From positions 248,001-312,000 of the forward strand of contig PVBG01000004.1 of NCBI GenBank assembly GCA_002968845.1: 64,000 nt of DNA. Reading direction: 5' to 3'. The position numbers were made by a program, and so were the translations under genes. The DNA comes from Neorhizobium tomejilense. Lineage in GTDB: Bacteria > Pseudomonadota > Alphaproteobacteria > Rhizobiales > Rhizobiaceae. Shown piece by piece: positions 25,286-34,267 of the stretch (within the stretch, counting starts at the first letter, position 1; each line of letters begins with the position of its first letter). The notes under the pieces were generated by a model, which was given only the letters and a program-made list of their open reading frames with translations, was not told the origin of the DNA and searched no databases.

Positions 25286-26521
25286 TTACGCCCGCTCCTC
25301 CCACAGTTTCGCAAGCTCCACCACCGTCTTCACCGCCAGTTCCATGTCCTGGCTGCTGACGAATTCCAGCGGGGAATGGAAGGCGTGGCCGCCGGCGAAG
25401 AGGTTGGCACAGGGAAGGCCCATGAAGGAGAGGCGCGAGCCATCCGTGCCGCCGCGGATGCTGCCGCGCACCGGGGTCATGCCGGCCCGGCTGATCGCCT
25501 CGACCGCGTAATCGACGATGCCCGGATGCTGGTCGAGCACCACCTTCATGTTGCGGTACTGTTCCTTGACGGTGAGGGTGTAGGTCGAGCCCGGATAGTC
25601 GGCGATCACCTGCCTGGTGATCTCCTCGAGCAGGGTCTCCTTGGTCTTCAGGCCCTCCTCGGTGAAATCGCGGATGATGAAGGAGAGGTTCGCCTTTTCC
25701 ATCACGCCGGTCATGCCGGTCGGATGGATGAAGCCGTCGCGGCCCTTGGTGGTCTCGGGCGTCATGTCCTTCGGCAATCGGGCGACGATGCCGCCGGCGA
25801 TCTTGATGGCGTTTTCCATCTTGCCGAAGGCGAAGCCCGGATGCATGGCGACGCCCTTGATGGCGATCTCCACCGCATCGGCCGAAAACGTCTCGTCCTC
25901 GATCGTGCCGGCCGTCTCGCCATCCAGCGTATAGCCGAAATCGGCACCGAGCTTTGCGAGGTCCACCTTGTCGACGCCGCGGCCGATCTCCTCGTCGGTG
26001 GTGAAAAGGATGCGGATCGCGCCGTGCTTGACGTCCGGGTTGTTGATGAAGAATTCGGCCGCCGACATGATCTCGGCAATGCCCGCCTTGTCGTCGGCGC
26101 CGAGCAGCGTGGTGCCGTCAGAGGTGATGATGTCGTTGCCGATCTGGTCTTTCAGCACCGGATGTTCGGACACCCGGATCACCTGGCTTTTGTCGCCGGT
26201 GAGCTGGATATCGCCGCCTTGATAGTTCCTGACGATCTGCGGCTTGACGTTGGTGCCGGTGAAATCGGGCGCCGTATCCATATGAGCGCAGAAGCAGATC
26301 ACCGGCACGTTGTTTTTCGACGTCGTGGCCGGAATCGTCCCGTAGATATAGCCATGCTCGTCGAGATACGCATCGGTAATGCCGATCGCCAGCATTTCCT
26401 CGACCAGCAGCCGGCCGAGATCCTTCTGCTTCATGGTCGACGGCTGGGAGGGAGACTTGGCATCCGACTGGGTGTCGATGACGACATAACGGAGGAAACG
26501 ATCGGTAACGCTATCGGCCAT
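25286..26521 (-). CDS. pepT: Peptidase T (tripeptide aminopeptidase)
   Basis: 411 aa, matching PepT (about 408). M20-family zinc site: CAHMDTAPD with His80 and Asp82, GADDKAGIAEI, the catalytic/metal TTDEEIGRG, LDGE and the C-terminal GGHAFHSPLE. The family-specific RGGTDGS loop is present (GSIRGGTDGSRLSF). The enzyme removes N-terminal residues from tripeptides in the cytoplasm. The ATG at 26521 aligns with the usual MADSVTDRFLRYV start; upstream frame codons are non-ATG. A REP-like palindrome lies in the 185 bp upstream. Confidence 0.95.
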   Translation of the reverse strand: MADSVTDRFLRYVVIDTQSDAKSPSQPSTMKQKDLGRLLVEEMLAIGITDAYLDEHGYIYGTIPATTSKNNVPVICFCAHMDTAPDFTGTNVKPQIVRNYQGGDIQLTGDKSQVIRVSEHPVLKDQIGNDIITSDGTTLLGADDKAGIAEIMSAAEFFINNPDVKHGAIRILFTTDEEIGRGVDKVDLAKLGADFGYTLDGETAGTIEDETFSADAVEIAIKGVAMHPGFAFGKMENAIKIAGGIVARLPKDMTPETTKGRDGFIHPTGMTGVMEKANLSFIIRDFTEEGLKTKETLLEEITRQVIADYPGSTYTLTVKEQYRNMKVVLDQHPGIVDYAVEAISRAGMTPVRGSIRGGTDGSRLSFMGLPCANLFAGGHAFHSPLEFVSSQDMELAVKTVVELAKLWEERA

Positions 26522-26618
26522 GGTTCTCAAATCCAAAATTGCAGAACGGAATAATGGAGTTGTAGCCGGCAGATAGAGGCGCGTGAAGCGGGGAAATGAA
26601 GGTTGTGGCTCGGCAATT

Positions 26619-26675
26619 GCCCCTCATCCGACTGCCTTCCCTTCTCCCCGCGGGGAGAAGGGAAGGGTGAGGGGT
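26619..26675. repeat. REP/RIME-like palindrome
   Basis: A perfect 32 bp palindrome (26635-26666), arms CCTTCCCTTCTCCCCG/CGGGGAGAAGGGAAGG, flanked by CCCCTCA and TGAGGGG. It shares the CTTCTCCCC core with the element at 9932. It lies between the cytochrome c stop and pepT, both minus strand, so it is upstream of the pepT terminus only as spacer and may also act as a transcript 3' end for neither gene in particular. Confidence 0.75.
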
Positions 26676-26706
26676 ATACGTCAAATATAGCCGAGGACGA
26701 ACGCTT

Positions 26707-27918
26707 TTACCTCTGCGCCCCGATATCCGATGCCCCGACCGAAGGCGCGGCATTGCCCCAGCTGTTGCGGACATAGGTGAGCACCGCGGCCACCTGCGCG
26801 TCGGTCAGGCGCCAGCCGAGCGAAGGCATGGCGGGTGTCGTTTTCGCCTCAGGCGTATGCACCGCCTGGCTGCCCTGCAACACCAGCCGCGTCAACGTCT
26901 CCGCACTCGGCTGCTGCACGATCGAGCTGCCGGCGAGTGCCGGGAAAAGCTGGTTCGCCCCCTTGCCGTCGCCGCCATGGCAGGCCGAACAGGTGTCGTG
27001 ATAGATCGCCGCCCCCACCTTCATCCGCGCATCGCTTGCCGGGATCGGCTGCGGTTTCTGCGTCGGACCGCCCTCGGTGCTCTTGAGGTAGGTGGCGATC
27101 GCGTGCACGTCCGCGTCGGTCATCAGCGAGGTCGAGGCCTGGATCGCCTCCGCCATCGGGCCCGAAGCGATCGTATGCCCGTTGGTGCCGGTCTTCAGGT
27201 ACCGGACGATCTCCTCCTCGCTCCAGCTGCCAATGCCGACATAGCTGTTGCCGGTGATGTTGGGCGCATACCATCCCTGTAGCGAACCACCCTGCAACGG
27301 CTCGCTGGTCTCGTCCGCCCCGAGCGCGGTTTTGGGCGAATGGCAGGTGCCGCAATGGCCAGGCCCCTGGACGATATAGGCGCCGCGGTTCCATTCGGCC
27401 GATTTCGACGGATCGGGCTGGAATTCGCCCAGCGTGAAGTTCAGCATGTTCCAGCCCATCATCGACAGCCGGATGTTGAACGGGAACGGCAACTGGTTGG
27501 CTTCGACCGGATTGAAGACCGGATCGACGGTCCTGAGATAGGACCAGAGATTGCCGATGTCCCTGTCGGTCATCTTGGTATAGGCCGGATAGGGCATGGC
27601 GGGGTAGAGCCGCTTGCCGTCATGGCCGATGCCGGTCTTCAGGGCGCTGCGGAAATCCGCCTCCGTCCAGTTGCCGATGCCGGTCGCCTTGTCGGGGGTG
27701 ATGTTCGGCGGAATGATCTGGCCGAAGGGCGTTTCGAGCGGCAGCCCGCCGGAGAGCGGTTTTGCCTCCGGCGCGGTGTGACAGGCGGCGCAATCGCCGA
27801 GGATCGCCTGGTAACGACCGCGGATGATCTGGTCCGCCTGGTCGGGAGCCTGGGCAAGCGCCAGGCCTGCCGAGAGGGCGGTTGCGGCAAGGGTGAGGGA
27901 AAAGACGATCCTGCTCAT
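26707..27918 (-). CDS. Triheme cytochrome c subunit of a periplasmic GMC dehydrogenase
   Basis: 403 aa. Signal peptide MSRIVFSLTLAATALSAGLA, then three heme-binding motifs CAACH, CGTCH and CSACH, as in the cytochrome subunits of gluconate-2-dehydrogenase and alcohol dehydrogenases (about 400-470 aa). It would carry electrons from the flavoprotein encoded just upstream (4 nt overlap) to the quinone pool or oxidases on the outer face of the inner membrane. The C-terminal membrane anchor of some homologues is not evident. Confidence 0.9.
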   Translation of the reverse strand: MSRIVFSLTLAATALSAGLALAQAPDQADQIIRGRYQAILGDCAACHTAPEAKPLSGGLPLETPFGQIIPPNITPDKATGIGNWTEADFRSALKTGIGHDGKRLYPAMPYPAYTKMTDRDIGNLWSYLRTVDPVFNPVEANQLPFPFNIRLSMMGWNMLNFTLGEFQPDPSKSAEWNRGAYIVQGPGHCGTCHSPKTALGADETSEPLQGGSLQGWYAPNITGNSYVGIGSWSEEEIVRYLKTGTNGHTIASGPMAEAIQASTSLMTDADVHAIATYLKSTEGGPTQKPQPIPASDARMKVGAAIYHDTCSACHGGDGKGANQLFPALAGSSIVQQPSAETLTRLVLQGSQAVHTPEAKTTPAMPSLGWRLTDAQVAAVLTYVRNSWGNAAPSVGASDIGAQR

Positions 27919-29681
27919 GCCGACACCAGAGGTTGGCCCGGGTTGCGGAGATATTGCTGGCGGATCGCATCCGCCGTGTGATAGGCGAGCGCCCCCACGG
28001 TGCCGGTCGGGTTCTTGCCGGCATTGTGGGCGAAGGCGGAAGCGCCGATGACGAAGACGTTGGCGACGTCCCAGCTCTGCAGGTACTTGTTGACGGCGCT
28101 GGTCTTGGGGTCCGTGCCCATGATCGCCCCGCCGGTATTGTGGGTGCTCTGGTAGGGCACCGAATCCCAGCCCTTCTTGCGGCGGGTATTGGTGTATTGC
28201 CTGCCGCCGAAGGCCTTGGCGATCTCCTCCATCCGGTCCGAGACCCAGTTCGACATGCGGATGTCGTTATCCGGGAAATCGAAAGTGAAGCGCAAGAGCG
28301 GCCGCCCGAACCGGTCCGTATAGGTCGGATCGAGATCCAGATAATTGCCGCGGGTCGGGTAGCTCGACCCTTGCGAGGAAAAGCCGAGCGTCGACTTGTA
28401 GGATTTGACAGTCGCCTTCTTCCAGTCGCTGCCCCAGCGCGGCGTGCCGGGCGGGGTCGGACGGGTCTGGATCGGCCGGCCGTTCGAGGGAATGCAGTTG
28501 ATGCCCGCGCCGCCGACGAAATCGAGCGGCCCATGGTCGAAGGCATCGCCGTTAAAGTCGTCCACCGTCTGGCCGAGCGCGCCGGCAGCGACGAACGGAT
28601 TGAAGTTCTTGTCGTCGAAGAACACCTGCGCGCCGGCATTGGTCTGGTAGCAGTAGTTCCGCCCGACAGTCCCCTCGCCGGTATTCGGATCGTAGATCTC
28701 GCCGATACCGGAGAGCATCATCAGCCGGACATTGTGGAGACCATAGGCGCAGAGCAGCACGATATCGGCCGGTTGGAAGAACTCTTCGCCCGAGGTGTTC
28801 ACATAAGTGACGCCGCGGGCATGATTCTTCGAGACGTCGAGATCCACATGCAGAACCTCCGAGTCGGTGCGAACCTCAAAATTCTTCTTTTTCATCAGCA
28901 CCGGCAGGATGGTCGTCTGGGCCGAGGATTTCGAATAGTTGGCGCAGCCGAAGCGTTCGCAGAAACCGCACATCGTGCATTGGCCCATGGCGATGCCGAG
29001 CGGGTTGATATAGTCCTTGGAAAGGTTGGCCGCCGGCGTCGGAAACGGGTGCAGGTTCAAAGACCTGGTCACTTCGGCAAACAGCGTCGGCGCATAGGTC
29101 ATCTGCAGCGGCGGCAGCGGATAGTCGCGCGAGCGCGGGTCCTCGAAAGGATTGCCGCCCTCCTGGATCCGGCCGTTGATATTGCCGGCCCTGCCGGAAA
29201 TGCCGGCGAGATATTCGAAGCGGTCGAAGGATTTTTCCATCTCGGCGCCGGTCACGCCCCAGTTCTGCAATTGCAGGTCCTGGATCCGGGTTGCGCCGTA
29301 GCGGTCCCTCAGGTGGTCGGCGATCTGGAAGTCGCTGTCCCAGAACCGCCAGGTATGGCCGTTCCAGTGAACACCGGCGCCGCCCACCCCGTTGCCGGGC
29401 AGGAAGGAGCCGTAGTCGCGCATCGGCAGCGCCGTCTGCGAAGTGTTGTTGCGCATCGTCATCGCTTCGACGGCCGGCTGCAGGAAGAGGTCACGGCGGA
29501 TGCCGTAGCGAAGTTCGTCCTGGGCATAACCGATGTTGAAATCGGTGGCCGTATCGCGCCACGGACCGCGTTCGATCGCCACGACGTCGAGCCCGTCCTC
29601 GGTCAGTTCATGAGCGAGGATCGCGCCTGTCCAGCCAAGGCCGACAATCACGGCGTCCTTGCGAGGTAGAATAGTAGTCAT
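27915..29681 (-). CDS. GMC-family oxidoreductase, gluconate-2-dehydrogenase large (FAD) subunit type
   Basis: 588 aa. FAD dinucleotide fold at the N-terminus (VIVGLGWTGAILAHEL, ending VVAIERG), the GVGGAGVHWNGHTWR loop near residue 97 that holds FAD, CTMCGFCERFGC near 235 with four cysteines like the iron-sulfur-binding cluster of FAD-GDH/gluconate dehydrogenases, and the C-terminal active-site His-Asn region (STHNTGGAIMGTD, ASAFAHNAGKNPTGTV). No signal peptide; it is probably co-exported with the Tat-signal subunit encoded upstream. Substrate: a sugar, sugar acid or polyol. Confidence 0.9.
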   Translation of the reverse strand: MTTILPRKDAVIVGLGWTGAILAHELTEDGLDVVAIERGPWRDTATDFNIGYAQDELRYGIRRDLFLQPAVEAMTMRNNTSQTALPMRDYGSFLPGNGVGGAGVHWNGHTWRFWDSDFQIADHLRDRYGATRIQDLQLQNWGVTGAEMEKSFDRFEYLAGISGRAGNINGRIQEGGNPFEDPRSRDYPLPPLQMTYAPTLFAEVTRSLNLHPFPTPAANLSKDYINPLGIAMGQCTMCGFCERFGCANYSKSSAQTTILPVLMKKKNFEVRTDSEVLHVDLDVSKNHARGVTYVNTSGEEFFQPADIVLLCAYGLHNVRLMMLSGIGEIYDPNTGEGTVGRNYCYQTNAGAQVFFDDKNFNPFVAAGALGQTVDDFNGDAFDHGPLDFVGGAGINCIPSNGRPIQTRPTPPGTPRWGSDWKKATVKSYKSTLGFSSQGSSYPTRGNYLDLDPTYTDRFGRPLLRFTFDFPDNDIRMSNWVSDRMEEIAKAFGGRQYTNTRRKKGWDSVPYQSTHNTGGAIMGTDPKTSAVNKYLQSWDVANVFVIGASAFAHNAGKNPTGTVGALAYHTADAIRQQYLRNPGQPLVSA

Positions 29682-29693
29682 ATTTTTCAGTCC

Positions 29694-30446
29694 CTACCTG
29701 GTCATCCATTCCGTCGAGCCTGCGATCGAAACCGGAGGCAGGGGATAGGGTTGGTTGTGTTTGGAAACGTGGTCGCGGTAATCGTATCGCGCGCCGGGAA
29801 AGCCCAGCATCTTCCACGAGGCCATGTCCTTGTTGCCGCCATAGATCGGGTCGGCGAAGAAGCCTTCCATCACGTTGGCGAGCATCAGGTTGAAGAAGGA
29901 CTTGGCATCCACCTTGTTCGGCAGGGTGATCTTGCCGGCTTCGAGATCCTTCAGCACGGCGTCCTGCTCATCAGGGGCGAGCTCGGCAAAGCGCCGGCCA
30001 CCCTTGGTTTCGCGGGTGAACGCGTTGAGCGCGGCAATCCCGGATCGGTAGCGCTGGGCCGGCGTGTCAGGCGCCTGGTACCCTTGCGTCGGCAGGCCGG
30101 GCATGAACGGGCCCTTTGTGTAGAGCCGGCTCGACGTGCCGTAGGATCCCACCAGCTGCCGGTCGAGATAAAGCACACAGCCGGCATCCTTGCCGCCGAG
30201 CGACAGATCGTCCGCCGGCACCAGCCGATCGGCGACCGCTTCCATCGTCTGCGCCTCCTCGAGCGTGAAGAACAGCCAGCCCCCGGGCTTGACCTGTACC
30301 GGCGGATCGGCGGAACGCGCCTCCCAGGGAAGGCTTCCGGAAATGCTGCGCGCCATCACCGGTGCGGCGCTGCTGGCGAGAACGGTAAAAGCGACGGAAG
30401 AAAGGAATTGGCGCCGCGTGGGGCGCTTAAGACAGTGGGTTTCCAT
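29694..30446 (-). CDS. Gluconate-2-dehydrogenase subunit 3-like, Tat-exported
   Basis: 250 aa. The N-terminus MET--LKRPTRRQFLSSVAFTV has a twin-arginine signal (RRQFL) and a short hydrophobic core. The mature part has FFTLEEAQTMEAVADRLVPAD, typical of the small subunit of gluconate/fructose/glucose GMC dehydrogenases, which acts as hitch-hiker for export of the FAD subunit. The ATG at 30446 has GGAGG 7 nt upstream. It is first in the three-gene operon (subunit 3, GMC, cytochrome c). Confidence 0.9.
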   Translation of the reverse strand: METHCLKRPTRRQFLSSVAFTVLASSAAPVMARSISGSLPWEARSADPPVQVKPGGWLFFTLEEAQTMEAVADRLVPADDLSLGGKDAGCVLYLDRQLVGSYGTSSRLYTKGPFMPGLPTQGYQAPDTPAQRYRSGIAALNAFTRETKGGRRFAELAPDEQDAVLKDLEAGKITLPNKVDAKSFFNLMLANVMEGFFADPIYGGNKDMASWKMLGFPGARYDYRDHVSKHNQPYPLPPVSIAGSTEWMTR

Positions 30447-30594
30447 AAGAGACCTCCCCGGAGAGAAAAGGTCGGTGACGCGCCGAAACGACGTGCGCCG
30501 ATGTGATCGAACCGAACGGTTCAATGAGTGACCTAGAGCAGGTCCGACCCGAGGCAACCCTTCTGGAACATTAAATCGTCACCGCCGCTGTCCG

Positions 30595-31407
30595 TCAGGC
30601 GTCGCCGCCTCCGAGCGCGCCGCGATGCCCGAGACGGGCAGAGACCGCCCGTGCCGCGACGAGCAGCGGTTCGGCAAAAGCGTTGAGATTCTTCAGCGAC
30701 AGGCGCTGGACGGGACCGGCGATGGCGACGGCGCCGACCACGTCCGACTGGGCGTCGCGGATGGGTGCGGCGATGGCGCGCATGCCGAGTTCGTTCTCCT
30801 CGTCTTCCACTGCGAAACCGAGGCGGCGGACATTGCCGAGCAGTTTCTGCAGCTTGTCGGGATCGGTGACGGTTTTTGGGGTCCTGAGCGGCAGGGTAGC
30901 CCCGACAAGGGCAGCGATGCGGTTTTCCGGCTGGAAGGCGAGAATTGCGCGGCCGGCAGCCGTCGAATGATAGGGCGCGCGCATGCCGATTTCCGCGCTG
31001 ATGCGCACCGCCTGCCGGGACGGCTGGACGCGGACATACATGATCTCCGGCCCGGCCGGCACGCCGAGCAGCACCGTCTCGTCCGTCTCCTGCCTGAGAT
31101 CCATCAGCAGCGTGCGCGCCTCGGTGGAAAGGTCCATGCGATTGCGCACCAGCGAACCGAGCCCGAAAAGTTCGAGCCCCAGCCGGTAGCGACCGGTGTC
31201 GCGATTCTGCTCGAGGAAATCCTCCGCCATCAGCGTCACCACCAGGCGATGCACGGTGCTCTTGGCAATGCCGAGACGGCGGGCGAGCTCGGTGATGCCG
31301 ATCTCCGCATCGTCACCCTCGAAGGCTTTGAGGATGCGGATCGCCATCGAGACCGAAGAGAGGCGGCCCTTCCGCTGGTCCTCGTCCTGCGCTCCCGTGA
31401 TCTTCAT
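30595..31407 (-). CDS. IclR-family transcriptional regulator
   Basis: 270 aa. N-terminal winged helix (VSMAIRILKAFEG ... GITELARRLGIAKSTVHRLV) and a C-terminal effector domain with APYHSTAAGRAILAF and RRLGFAVEDEENELGMRAIAAPI, the hallmark IclR segments. It lies upstream of the GMC dehydrogenase operon on the same strand (148 bp) and divergent from an MFS exporter, so either could be its target. A TGGA-n7-TCCA palindrome sits in the divergent promoter. Confidence 0.9.
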   Translation of the reverse strand: MKITGAQDEDQRKGRLSSVSMAIRILKAFEGDDAEIGITELARRLGIAKSTVHRLVVTLMAEDFLEQNRDTGRYRLGLELFGLGSLVRNRMDLSTEARTLLMDLRQETDETVLLGVPAGPEIMYVRVQPSRQAVRISAEIGMRAPYHSTAAGRAILAFQPENRIAALVGATLPLRTPKTVTDPDKLQKLLGNVRRLGFAVEDEENELGMRAIAAPIRDAQSDVVGAVAIAGPVQRLSLKNLNAFAEPLLVAARAVSARLGHRGALGGGDA

Positions 31408-31531
31408 GTCCCCACCGTCTTCATTTCAGTTGTCGCTCCCACGCAATCGGCCGGCGTGCATCCGGACGCCGTCAACGCGGCAGTGACAAAAGCGCCGTTG
31501 ACAGCCCGATATCCAAGGGAATATTCTGTTT

Positions 31532-31548
31532 ATGGACCGACGTTCCAT
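31532..31548. promoter_or_regulatory. Candidate IclR operator
   Basis: ATGGA-CCGACGT-TCCAT, an inverted repeat with a 7 bp spacer, lies 124 bp before the IclR start and about 45 bp before the MFS gene. E. coli IclR sites have a related TGGA...TCCA form. Position and symmetry are the only evidence. Confidence 0.4.
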
Positions 31549-31594
31549 ATAGAAGAACACATGACGACGACTGAAGCAAGCGGAAACACCATCG

Positions 31595-33088
31595 GTGGCC
31601 GCGCGGTTTGGTGGCCTGCCAGGAACCGGGCTTACCGAACAACGACTTGAACCGAAAGCGACCGAATTGGACACCCGCAAGACCGTGCCGTTGATCGTCG
31701 CATCGGCGCTCATCATGCAGCAGATCGATTCGACTGCGATCGCCACGGCCCTGCCGACGATTGCCGACGCACTCGGCGAGCCGCCGCTGGCGCTGCATTC
31801 GACGATCACCGTCTACGTACTCTCGCTGGGTGTCTTCCTGCCCTTGAGCGGCTGGCTCGCCGACCGTTTCGGCGCCCGGCGGGTGTTCTGCCTGGCAATC
31901 GCGCTGTTCACCCTCGCCTCGCTGCTCTGCGCCGCCTCGACCACCCTCACCATGCTGATCGCAGCACGCGCGCTGCAGGGTTTCGGCGGCGCGCTGATGC
32001 TGCCGACGGCACGGCTGATCCTGGTGCGCTCGGTGCCGCGCGAGGAACTGGTGTCCGCCATGGTGCTGATGAGCATGCCGGCCGTGATCGGCCCCGCGAT
32101 CGGCCCGCTGCTCGGCGGCTTCATCACCGGCGTCAGCTCTTGGCACTGGATCTTCTGGATCAACCTGCCGGTCGGCATCGTGGCGATCATCCTGACGCTT
32201 GCGCTCATCGAAAAAATCCCGCCGACGGAGCGCACCTCCTTCGATTTCCCCGGCTTCATCCTCACCGGTGCCGGGATCGGCGCGGTCATCTTCGGGTTCG
32301 ATTCCTTCGCCCGCGGCATGAATTCCAGCGCATTGGTCCTGGTTGTGGGCGGCGTTGCCCTGCTTGGCCTCTACATCCGCCATGCACGCAAAACGCAAAA
32401 TGCCATCCTCGACCTCAAACTCTTTCGATATCCCACGTTCCGATCGAGCGTCACCGGCGGTTCGCTGTTCCGGATCAGCATGGGCGCCCTGCCTTTCATG
32501 CTGCCGCTGCTGATGCAGGAGGTTTTCCGCTATACGCCGCTGCAATCGGGCGCCATCACCTTCGTCTCGACGATCGGCGCCTTCGGCATGCGAACCATGA
32601 CGAGGCGAATCCTGCGTCGTTTCGGCTTCCGCAGCGTGCTCTTCTGGAACGCATTGATCGCCAGCGCCTCGATGGCGCTGCTCGCCACTTTCACGCCCGG
32701 CACAGCGCCGATGGTCATGGTGGCCATCATTCTGCTCGGCGGCTTCTTCCGGGCCTTGCAGTTCACATCGCTGAACACACTGACATTCGCGGAAACCGAA
32801 GACTCGGAGATGAGCCACGCGACGTCGCTGTCGCAGATGGCGCAGCGCATCGCCCAGAGTACCGGCGTCGCGATGTCGGCCATGCTCCTGCACTATTTTT
32901 CCGGCAGCTCCGAGACGCTGACCAACTTCGCCTTCGCGATGTCCTTCATCATCATCGCAATCATTTCCGCATCCTCATGTTTCTCATTCTTCCGCCTGTC
33001 CGGGACGGCCGGCGACGTGCTCGCGGGCCGCAAGAAGGAAGCGAAGGGGGAAGCTATAGCGGCCGAGCAGGCCGATGCTGCAGAGTAA
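31595..33088 (+). CDS. MFS transporter, DHA2 drug:proton antiporter type
   Basis: About 497 aa from the GTG at 31595; the conserved part starts at RKTVPLIVASALIMQQID. Family motifs: DSTAIATALPTIA (helix 1), GWLADRFGARRVF (motif A), GFGGALMLPTARLIL and IGPAIGPLLGGFIT (motif C region), WIFWINLPVGI. A dozen or more hydrophobic helices fit an inner-membrane drug or metabolite exporter. Start is uncertain: the best ribosome site and ATG (31561) are in another frame that ends at 31650, so a frameshift in the first codons is possible. Divergent from iclR. Confidence 0.85.
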   Translation: MAARFGGLPGTGLTEQRLEPKATELDTRKTVPLIVASALIMQQIDSTAIATALPTIADALGEPPLALHSTITVYVLSLGVFLPLSGWLADRFGARRVFCLAIALFTLASLLCAASTTLTMLIAARALQGFGGALMLPTARLILVRSVPREELVSAMVLMSMPAVIGPAIGPLLGGFITGVSSWHWIFWINLPVGIVAIILTLALIEKIPPTERTSFDFPGFILTGAGIGAVIFGFDSFARGMNSSALVLVVGGVALLGLYIRHARKTQNAILDLKLFRYPTFRSSVTGGSLFRISMGALPFMLPLLMQEVFRYTPLQSGAITFVSTIGAFGMRTMTRRILRRFGFRSVLFWNALIASASMALLATFTPGTAPMVMVAIILLGGFFRALQFTSLNTLTFAETEDSEMSHATSLSQMAQRIAQSTGVAMSAMLLHYFSGSSETLTNFAFAMSFIIIAIISASSCFSFFRLSGTAGDVLAGRKKEAKGEAIAAEQADAAE

Positions 33089-33644
33089 CGATCCAGCTCT
33101 TCTGGGGCGTGGCGAATTGAAGCTCGCCGACATTGGCCGGCGAGCCCTCCGTGGCTGCGACCCCGTGTGTGATCGGTTGCAGCCAACGTGAGCAGGCGCG
33201 CGCGAACAGGCCATCGCGGGTCCGTCCATGACCTATGGTCAAGGACGCGCCTGTGGGCCGCTCACGGCGATGAAAGGGTTTTCGCTCTCGGTCCAGTCCA
33301 GTCTGAGGGGACTATTGGATCAGCGAGGCGACGTTGCGTGTCGTTGGAGCTTTGGTAGGTTTTGCGTCGACCGGGACGATATCGACGACCTCCGAAAGCA
33401 GGAACTGCTTTGGAGAACCACAGATGGTGGCGTAGACGATCCGGTCTAAAATTTTCAGGCTTTCGGACACGAAGGTCCGTTGGTCGCCATTGTCGAGCAC
33501 CGATACAACGTACATGTTGATCCCACAGAGGTTAGGCGCGCAGTCATTCGCGCACCGGCATTTTTAGCCACCCATGGTTAACGGGAGGTTAAACCCGTCA
33601 CGGCGCCAGTATGTCTCGGCCGCAGCCGGCGGTCGGTCAAACTA
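33089..33644. other. Gene-poor intergenic region
   Basis: 556 bp between the MFS gene and the small-protein genes. Apart from one uncertain small frame (33312-33515, minus) I see no gene, repeat or promoter I can defend. The codon pattern in other frames is not coding-like. Confidence 0.5.
33312..33515 (-). CDS. Small hypothetical protein
   Basis: 67 codons: MYVVSVLDNGDQRTFVSESL then ILDRIVYATICGS and FLLSEVVDIVPVD. The residue composition is protein-like (alternating hydrophobic strands and helix), better than the other frames here, but the ribosome site is weak (GTGGGAT). No family recognised. Confidence 0.35.
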   Translation of the reverse strand: MYVVSVLDNGDQRTFVSESLKILDRIVYATICGSPKQFLLSEVVDIVPVDAKPTKAPTTRNVASLIQ

Positions 33645-33676
33645 AAACGCCCTGCCGGCACTCCGGGAGGGCGTTT
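33645..33676 (-). terminator. Intrinsic terminator after the small polar protein genes
   Basis: AAACGCCCT (33645-33653) and AGGGCGTTT (33668-33676) form a 9 bp stem; the minus-strand reading continues TTTTAGTTT. It lies 24 nt after the stop of the gene at 33701. Confidence 0.7.
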
Positions 33677-33700
33677 CTTCATCCGGTCCGAAGCGACGGA

Positions 33701-33928
33701 TCAGTGCGCCGTGTTCACCTGTCCCCCCTTCTTCTTCGCATCGTGGGTGTGGTGGCTGTCGCGTTCGCCGCCGCCGCCCGAGACCCGGCTCTTGGAGCGC
33801 AGGTCGTCGTCGGCCGGTGGCTTCTTCACGTCGAGCGGCACACCCTTTTTTGCATCGGGGGCGTTTTCATGGGACGCGCCCGGTCCGCCCTGGCGGATGC
33901 TCGCGCGTGTCTTGTGCGATGTCGACAT
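33701..33928 (-). CDS. Small highly polar, probably disordered protein
   Basis: 75 aa, MSTSHKTRASIRQGGPGASHEN at the start and ending DSHHTHDAKKKGGQVNTAH. Almost no hydrophobic residues; rich in Gly, Lys, Asp, His and Ser, hence intrinsically disordered. GGGAG precedes the ATG, and a terminator follows. It is paired with the similar small protein at 33939-34121. The composition resembles hydrophilin/desiccation-type proteins, but no family motif is visible, so the stress role is a guess. Confidence 0.6.
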   Translation of the reverse strand: MSTSHKTRASIRQGGPGASHENAPDAKKGVPLDVKKPPADDDLRSKSRVSGGGGERDSHHTHDAKKKGGQVNTAH

Positions 33929-33938
33929 CATGAACTCC

Positions 33939-34121
33939 CTATCGGTCCTGCTGATAACCCTGGTGGGTGGTGTTGACCTTGGTATTGCCTTGCTGGCCCT
34001 GCTTGCCGGGATCATTCGCCGCCTGGAGCTTGCCGGGTTTGATATCGGACGCATGGGTCTGCTCGCCGGAGCCCTTGTGGCTCAGGTTTTCCGGGGGCGT
34101 CGGGGGAAGTTTGCTGCTCAT
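33939..34121 (-). CDS. Small highly polar, probably disordered protein
   Basis: 60 aa: MSSKLPPTPPENLSHKGSGE ... and ending NTTHQGYQQDR, rich in Gln, Gly, Asn, Lys and Pro, without a hydrophobic core. GGAGA lies 8 nt before the ATG. It precedes the second polar protein by 10 nt, forming a two-gene operon closed by the terminator at 33645. Divergent from the alpha-glucosidase gene. Conserved-hypothetical type; function unknown. Confidence 0.6.
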   Translation of the reverse strand: MSSKLPPTPPENLSHKGSGEQTHASDIKPGKLQAANDPGKQGQQGNTKVNTTHQGYQQDR

Positions 34122-34267
34122 GAAGGGTCTCCTTTTCTTGCGGTTTCCCACTGGTCTAACCCGCAGTGAGTCACGATGTTCCATCAGACGTGTTGTTGCC
34201 GCCGGGGTGAGGAACCCCCCGCCGCACTCTCGCGTTCGAACGGGTTAAAGAGGCAGGGAGGACTTCG

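Noticed and set aside
26674..26679. GTATAC at the edge of the REP element before pepT
   Set aside because: Part of a repeat flank; no regulator context.
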